Source of the DNA: Salipiger profundus
Lineage (GTDB): Bacteria > Pseudomonadota > Alphaproteobacteria > Rhodobacterales > Rhodobacteraceae
Length of the DNA stretch: 64,000 bases
Direction of reading: 5' to 3'
Assembly (NCBI RefSeq): GCF_001969385.1
Contig: NZ_CP014796.1
Location: 3,179,501 to 3,243,500 of the forward strand
In this document: positions 60,606 to 64,000 of the stretch, piece after piece
Position numbering within the stretch: position 1 is the first letter of the stretch
Layout of the letters: each line of letters opens with the position of its first letter
Made by a program: the position numbers and the translations under genes
Notes under the pieces: model-generated
The model's input: only the letters and a program-made list of their open reading frames with translations
Database searches by the model: none
What the model was told of the DNA's origin: nothing

Positions 60606-61235
60606 ATGACCGACGACCCATCCCCCGAACGCGGCTGGCGCGGATCGCAGGAGCTCTGGCTCGACGCGGCCTACGCGGCGCTGGTCGAAAGAGGCGTCGA
60701 CGCGGTGAAGATCATGCCGCTCGCCAACGCGCTGGAGCTGTCGCGCACCAGTTTCTACTGGTTCTTCAAGGATCGCCGGCAGTTGCTTGCGATGCTGCTC
60801 AACCGCTGGGAGGACACGACCACCCGCCCGCTGGTCGCGGCGACACGCGACTACGCCGCGAGCCAGACCGAGGCGATGCTGAACGTGATCGGCCTGTTCC
60901 TGTCGGATGCCTCGTTCGATGCGCGGCTGGAACGGGCGGTGCGGGCCTGGGCGCAGCAGGACGCCGACGTGCTGCTGCGGTTGCAGCAGGCCGACGCGGA
61001 ACGGCTTGCCGCGCTGCGCGACATGCTGGCGCACTGGGGGCACGATCCGCAGGATTCCGACGTGCGGGCGCGGACGATCTATCTCGTGCAGGTCGGCTAT
61101 ATCTCGATGGGGGTGAACGAGCCGCTGCAGGAGCGGCTCGCCCGGTTCCCGAGCTACGTCGAGATCTACACCGGCGCCCGCCCGACGAAAGCCGAGATGG
61201 ACCGGCTCAGGGGGCGGATCGGGGCGAAGGTCTGA
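60606..61235 (+). CDS. TetR-family transcriptional regulator
   Basis: The 209-residue protein has an N-terminal TetR helix-turn-helix (residues about 10-60: LWLDAAYAALVERGVDAVKI and LANALELSRTSFYWFFKDRR) and a helical ligand domain. GAGAGG precedes the ATG; an upstream in-frame ATG would cross the operator-like repeats. It is divergent from the TMADH-like gene and most likely controls it. Confidence 0.87.
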   Translation: MTDDPSPERGWRGSQELWLDAAYAALVERGVDAVKIMPLANALELSRTSFYWFFKDRRQLLAMLLNRWEDTTTRPLVAATRDYAASQTEAMLNVIGLFLSDASFDARLERAVRAWAQQDADVLLRLQQADAERLAALRDMLAHWGHDPQDSDVRARTIYLVQVGYISMGVNEPLQERLARFPSYVEIYTGARPTKAEMDRLRGRIGAKV

Positions 61236-61241
61236 GCGGGC

Positions 61242-62405
61242 TCACTCGGCCAGCGCGCGCATGACCGTGATGAGGTCCGACTTGCCCTCGAAGCCGATGC
61301 CGGGCAGCTCGGGCATGGTGATGTGGCCGTCCTCGACCTGAACCCCGTCCGGAAAGCCGCCGTAGGGCTGGAACAGGTCCGGGTAGCTTTCGTTGCCGCC
61401 AAGCCCGAGCCCCGCCGCGATGTTGAGCGACATCTGGTGCCCGCCGTGCGGGATGCAGCGCTTCGGCGACCAGCCAAGCTCGTGCAGCACGTCGAGCGTG
61501 CGCATGTATTCCACGAGACCGTAGGACAGCGCGCAGTCGAACTGCAGCCAGTCGCGGTCGGGGCGCATGCCGCCGTAGCGCAGCAGGTTGCGGGCGTCCT
61601 GATGCGAGAACAGGTTCTCGCCGGTGGCCATCGGGGCGGGGTAGAACTCGGCCATCGCGGCCTGAAGCTGGTAGTCGAGCGGGTCGCCGATCTCTTCGTA
61701 CCAGAACAGCGGATACTGCCGCAGCATCTTGGCATAGGCGATGGCGGTCTCGAGGTCGAAACGACCGTTGGCGTCGACCGCAAGCTGGGCCTCGTGGCCG
61801 ATCTCGTCGAGCACCGCCTCGATGCGGCGCTGGTCCTCGTCGATGGGCGCGCCGCCGATCTTCATCTTCACCACCGTGTAGCCCCGGTCGACATAGCCGC
61901 GCATTTCCTGCCGCAGCGCGCTGTCGTCCTTGCCCGGGTAGTAGTAGCCGCCGGCGGCATAGACGAAGACGCGCGGGTCGGCCTCGCGGCCTTCGCGCTC
62001 GGCCAGCAGGCGGAAGAGCGGTTTCTCCTCGATCTTGGCGATGGCATCCCAGACCGCCATGTCGATGGTGCCGACGGCGACCGAACGTTCGCCGTGGCCG
62101 CCGGGCTTCTCGTTCTGCATCATCGCGGCCCAGATCCGGTGGCCGTCGAGATTGCTGCCGGCGTCGTTCAGCAGGCTGTCGGGGTCGACCTGCAGGATGC
62201 GGTCGCGGAAGCGCTCGCGGATCAGCCCACCCTGTCCGTAGCGGCCGTTCGAGTTGAAGCCGTAGCCCACCACCGGGCGGCCGTCGCGGATGACGTCGGT
62301 CACCACGGCAACAAGGCTCGCGGTCATCTTGCTGAAGTCGATGTAGGCGTTCCGGATCGGCGAGGAGATCGGCTTGGTGACCTCGCGGATGTCGACGATG
62401 CGCAT
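61242..62405 (-). CDS. tarD: D(-)-tartrate dehydratase (enolase superfamily)
   Basis: The 387-residue enzyme matches the Bradyrhizobium TarD family closely, as I recall it (IREVTKPISSPIRNAYIDF at the start, GGHGERSVAVGTIDMAVWDA near 102). Active-site residues sit at K182 (KMKIGGAP), D211 (AVDANGRF), E237 (WYEEIGDP), E263 (ATGENLFS) and H320 (CIPHGGHQ), each offset by two from the published TarD numbers I remember. It dehydrates D-tartrate to oxaloacetate with Mg2+. It is transcribed toward the TetR gene end and may be controlled by the LysR gene upstream. Confidence 0.88.
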   Translation of the reverse strand: MRIVDIREVTKPISSPIRNAYIDFSKMTASLVAVVTDVIRDGRPVVGYGFNSNGRYGQGGLIRERFRDRILQVDPDSLLNDAGSNLDGHRIWAAMMQNEKPGGHGERSVAVGTIDMAVWDAIAKIEEKPLFRLLAEREGREADPRVFVYAAGGYYYPGKDDSALRQEMRGYVDRGYTVVKMKIGGAPIDEDQRRIEAVLDEIGHEAQLAVDANGRFDLETAIAYAKMLRQYPLFWYEEIGDPLDYQLQAAMAEFYPAPMATGENLFSHQDARNLLRYGGMRPDRDWLQFDCALSYGLVEYMRTLDVLHELGWSPKRCIPHGGHQMSLNIAAGLGLGGNESYPDLFQPYGGFPDGVQVEDGHITMPELPGIGFEGKSDLITVMRALAE

Positions 62406-62517
62406 GGCGTGTCCTTTCCCTTGGAGCCGCGGGCGCGGCGTTGCGCGGAGATTACGCGCGGGAGGGGCTCGGAGGCCAATGCCGTCTGCGCCTCAATTGA
62501 TGCTGAAAGTGTATAAG

Positions 62518-63411
62518 TCAGTTGCCGGTGACCATGTCCCAGAAGCGTTCGCAATGGGGGGTAAGCCGGGCGCGGGGGCGATGGATCACGACCTCGACGG
62601 GGATGTCATGCGTCTCATCGGTGGCCCGGACGAGGCGCCCGAGCGCCAGCTCGTCCTCGGCCAGCGAAAGCGGCAGGTAGGCAACGCCCTGGCCTTCCTT
62701 TGCCATCTCGAGGTTGGTGGCGGCGAGCATCGACTGCATCGCCCGCCGCAGCTTGGGGCGGCCGCGCGATGCCCAATGGGTCTCGAGGATCGTGTGCAGA
62801 CCCGAGGCACTGCCGTAGGCGAGGAACGGCGCCCCGGGCTCCGTGCGGTCGAGCCGCCAGCGCGGCTGCCCGTCGGCATCGGGCGCACAGAGCGGCACCA
62901 GTCGGTCGGCGCCCACCGGATGGGCGCGGAACTGCTTCTCGGGCAGGGCCGGCGCCGAGGTCATGCCCCTGTGGCAGATGAAGAAACTGGCCTCGCCGTC
63001 CTGCATCAGGCGCAGGCACTGGCGGTGGGAGTCCGAGACCATGTTGAGCGTGCCGACCTCGGACGGCCCTGCCACCCGTGTCAGCCAGCGCGGCACGAAG
63101 GTGTAGGAAAGCGCATGTGTCGCCGCGAGGGTCAGGCTGCGCTCGGCCCGGCCCGCGGCCTCGAGCACCGCGTGGCGCGCGTCGGCCAGCATCCGGACGA
63201 TGGCCTCGGCGCGCGGCTGGAAGGCGCGCCCGGCGGGGGTGAGCGCGATCTGCCGGGTGGTGCGGCTGACCAGCGGGGTGCCGAGCGCGTCCTCTAGGCT
63301 GCGGATGCGCCGGCTGAAGGCCGGTTGCGTCATGTTGCGCGTTTCGGCGGCGCGCGAGAAGTTCATCGCACGCGCGAGGGCGAGGAAATCTTCCAGAAGT
63401 GCCGTGTCCAT
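62518..63411 (-). CDS. LysR-family transcriptional regulator
   Basis: The 297-residue protein has a LysR winged helix (MNFSRAAETRNMTQPAFSRR, residues about 15-35, followed by IRSLEDALGTPLVSR) and a periplasmic-binding-type effector domain. The N-terminus is close to the YjiE/HypT subgroup (NFSRAAE-RN-TQPAFSRRI), but gene context points to tartrate. It lies about 110 bases upstream of tarD on the same strand. Confidence 0.85.
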   Translation of the reverse strand: MDTALLEDFLALARAMNFSRAAETRNMTQPAFSRRIRSLEDALGTPLVSRTTRQIALTPAGRAFQPRAEAIVRMLADARHAVLEAAGRAERSLTLAATHALSYTFVPRWLTRVAGPSEVGTLNMVSDSHRQCLRLMQDGEASFFICHRGMTSAPALPEKQFRAHPVGADRLVPLCAPDADGQPRWRLDRTEPGAPFLAYGSASGLHTILETHWASRGRPKLRRAMQSMLAATNLEMAKEGQGVAYLPLSLAEDELALGRLVRATDETHDIPVEVVIHRPRARLTPHCERFWDMVTGN

Positions 63412-63475
63412 CTGCGCGCCCCGTGCCGAAACCCATACCGCTTCTGCATGGGATAGCAGGCAGGGCCGGGCAGGG

Positions 63476-64000
63476 CTAGCGGTAGCGACCGTCGGCGATG
63501 CGGTCCGGCACCGGGGCGCTGCCCGCGCGGTCGCCGAGGCCTTCGAGGATGCTATCCACCATAAGCCGTTGCGCCGCGTGGCTGCGCCAGTTCTCGCGTA
63601 GCGCGATCTGGAAGCGGGCGCTGTAGGAAAACAGGTCGCGCCGCAGCGGGCGCAGCTTCACCCGTCGCGACAGGACATCGGCCATGTGCTCGGGCAGGTA
63701 GCCGAGGAAGGCACCGGACAGGATCAGATGCGCCTCGGCCTCCATGTCCGACACCGTGGCATGGGCCGAGGGGATGGCGAAGATGCGGGTGTCGCGCGCG
63801 CCCCAGTACGAGCGGGCAACGATGCGGTGATCTCGCACGGTGTCGATGCCGACCTCTGTTTCAGGCACGTCGAAAAGCGGGTGCGCCTCGCTGCAGTAGA
63901 AGTGGTGCGGCTCCTCGTAGAGGTCGATGTAGTCGAGCCCGAGAATGACCTTGGGAAAGCTGCCCACCACCATGTCGACCCGCCGGGCCAGCACCTCGGC
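63476..64000 (-). CDS. LysR-family regulator, C-terminal part only
   Basis: The open frame runs past the right edge of the window. The visible 174 or so residues are the LysR effector domain: LARRVDMVVGSFPK (usual L..G.LD..IG pattern), HFYCSEAHPLFD, GFLGYLPEHMADVL (usual GIALLP pattern). The DNA-binding part is outside. It differs in sequence from the LysR protein next to it. Confidence 0.8.
   Translation of the reverse strand, partial: AEVLARRVDMVVGSFPKVILGLDYIDLYEEPHHFYCSEAHPLFDVPETEVGIDTVRDHRIVARSYWGARDTRIFAIPSAHATVSDMEAEAHLILSGAFLGYLPEHMADVLSRRVKLRPLRRDLFSYSARFQIALRENWRSHAAQRLMVDSILEGLGDRAGSAPVPDRIADGRYR

Noticed and set aside
1-64000. CRISPR arrays, tRNA, rRNA, insertion sequences and prophage genes
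   Set aside because: No regularly spaced repeats, no tRNA-like cloverleaf, no rRNA sequence and no transposase or integrase reading frame were recognised by eye.

Overview
The window reads as a GC-rich alphaproteobacterial replicon, most likely from the Roseobacter group (Rhodobacteraceae). The evidence is the BioMNY biotin importer, a Urt/Fmd-type amide transporter, a sulfolactate cluster with a YeiH-type sulfite exporter, TRAP and TTT importers, and an HWE kinase. A replication and partition module (38.5-42.7 kb: DnaA-domain initiator, ParA, ParB and five near-identical 16-20 bp palindromes) suggests that the DNA is a megaplasmid or chromid rather than the main chromosome. That placement is an inference. 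No rRNA, tRNA, CRISPR array, phage or insertion sequence was seen.

Layout. (1) 1-11.7 kb: nitrogen scavenging. A minus-strand operon encodes a Tat-exported binding protein, two permeases, two ATPases, an amidase-signature enzyme, and then ureE, ureF, a fused ureAB and the start of ureC. Divergent to it lie a tandem nitrilase whose second half has lost its catalytic Cys, and a second amidase. (2) 11.8-16.7 kb: a short acyl-CoA-ligase-like protein and an altered thiolase face a nitroreductase and bioMNY. (3) 16.8-20.7 kb: cytochrome bo3-type quinol oxidase cyoABCD, with cyoB and cyoC in one uninterrupted reading frame. (4) 20.9-29.5 kb: sugar-acid catabolism with KDPGal aldolase, KDGal kinase, IclR and LacI regulators, a TRAP importer and an IlvD/EDD dehydratase. 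(5) 29.6-37.9 kb: 3-sulfolactate degradation. SlcC and ComC interconvert the enantiomers, SuyAB releases sulfite and pyruvate, a YeiH-family protein probably exports sulfite, a TctC/TctAB importer brings substrate in, and a divergent GntR regulator faces a 22 bp palindromic operator. (6) 38-42.7 kb: cytochrome b561 with an early stop, then the replication and partition module. (7) 42.8-49.9 kb: an HpcH/HpaI aldolase, a Pho-box-controlled ugpBAEC operon ending in an EEP-family phosphodiesterase, and a Phd/VapC-like pair. (8) 49.9-58.4 kb: two head-to-head signalling operons. One encodes a LOV protein, a CheB-CheR-PAS-HWE kinase and a lone receiver. The other encodes RsbR-RsbS-RsbT, an ATPase-phosphatase fusion and a histidine kinase carrying an extra RsbT-like ATPase domain. 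(9) 58.4-64 kb: a TMADH-like flavoenzyme with a TetR regulator, D-tartrate dehydratase, and two LysR regulators, the last cut by the window edge.

How it fits together. Most of the window is catabolic and import capacity for small organic nitrogen, sulfonate, sugar-acid and phosphate-ester compounds, each set with a local regulator. The most unusual part is the stressosome operon, whose products look built to pass an RsbT-type switch to a two-component kinase, beside a blue-light (LOV) kinase operon. All functions are read from sequence motifs and gene context, and no database search was run.
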